Source: Clostridia bacterium (GTDB lineage: Bacteria > Bacillota > Clostridia > DSM-8532). Taken from it: a DNA stretch of 5,159 nt. The notes beneath the pieces were generated by a model. The model made no database searches. It was given only the letters and a program-made list of their open reading frames with translations, and had not been told where the DNA came from. Location of the stretch: the NCBI GenBank assembly GCA_026418215.1, contig JAOABT010000304.1, forward strand, positions 1 to 5,159, read 5' to 3'. Made by a program: the position numbers and the translations under genes. Shown piece by piece: positions 5,085 through 5,159 of this stretch. Positions within the stretch are counted from its first letter, which is position 1, and every line of letters starts with the position of its first letter.

Positions 5085-5159
5085 CTACTTTCTCATCTCC
5101 CACTTATTGGTAGGGTACACCGCTTTTTTGTAACGTTTTATGTGTCAACACACCTTATC

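Larger units (their letters stand above)
2304..5159. mobile_element. Left part of an integrated element carrying a serine recombinase and a type III toxin-antitoxin, inserted in cotJC
   Basis: The left boundary is placed where cotJC similarity ends, at or a few bases before 2303. The right end is outside the window. Contents in order are a large serine recombinase, a small overlapping ORF and a ToxIN-type module, all on the minus strand and opposite to cotJ. By eye the DNA is richer in A+T than the kinase and cotJ genes. No transposon terminal repeat, structural phage gene or conjugation gene is visible, so it cannot be classed as prophage, skin-like element or mobilisable island. The attachment core cannot be fixed without the other junction. 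Confidence 0.8.

Noticed and set aside
5120..5148. Promoter for the antitoxin RNA
   Set aside because: A perfect TTGACA is present on the minus strand (5148-5143), but the hexamers 16-18 nt downstream (such as AAGCGG) do not resemble a -10, and no other good pair was found. The promoter may be nonstandard or partly beyond the edge.
5143..5159. A degenerate fourth antitoxin repeat (AAGGTGTG on the minus strand)
   Set aside because: It shares only the AAGGTGT start, is out of the 37-nt phase, and the rest does not align.

Overview
The window reads as chromosomal DNA from an endospore-forming Firmicute that carries the left end of an integrated mobile element. The spore evidence is a cotJ coat operon behind a sigma-E-type promoter, and AGGAGG-type ribosome sites are used throughout. 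The protein sequences look clostridial, perhaps the Desulfitobacterium/Peptococcaceae side, but that placement is an impression only.

Region 1 (1-1732) is host backbone. A long minus-strand gene encodes a nucleoside (uridine) kinase with threonyl-tRNA-synthetase-like N-terminal domains. It starts at 1534 and runs off the left edge. The intergenic stretch holds a vegetative-type promoter for it and a divergent sigma-E-type promoter.

Region 2 (1733-2318) is the cotJ operon on the plus strand. cotJA and cotJB are intact. cotJC starts normally, overlapping the end of cotJB, but after 33 family-like residues it changes abruptly at about 2303 and stops at 2316-2318. The rest of cotJC is not in the window.

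Region 3 (about 2304-5159) is the inserted element, with all genes on the minus strand. It holds a 539-residue large serine recombinase next to the junction, ending in a terminator, and a 55-residue small ORF that overlaps its start. Beyond these lies a type III toxin-antitoxin locus: three 37-nt tandem repeats (ToxI-like antitoxin RNA), a hairpin, a ToxN/AbiQ-family endoribonuclease and a terminator. The element's other end lies beyond 5159.

The main inference combines these parts. A recombinase-bearing element sits precisely inside a gene needed only in the sporulating mother cell, as skin does in sigK. Developmentally timed excision could rebuild cotJC, while the ToxIN module could stabilise the element or protect the cell from phage. 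Junction, recombinase and toxin-antitoxin are seen in the sequence. Excision and its timing are inferred.
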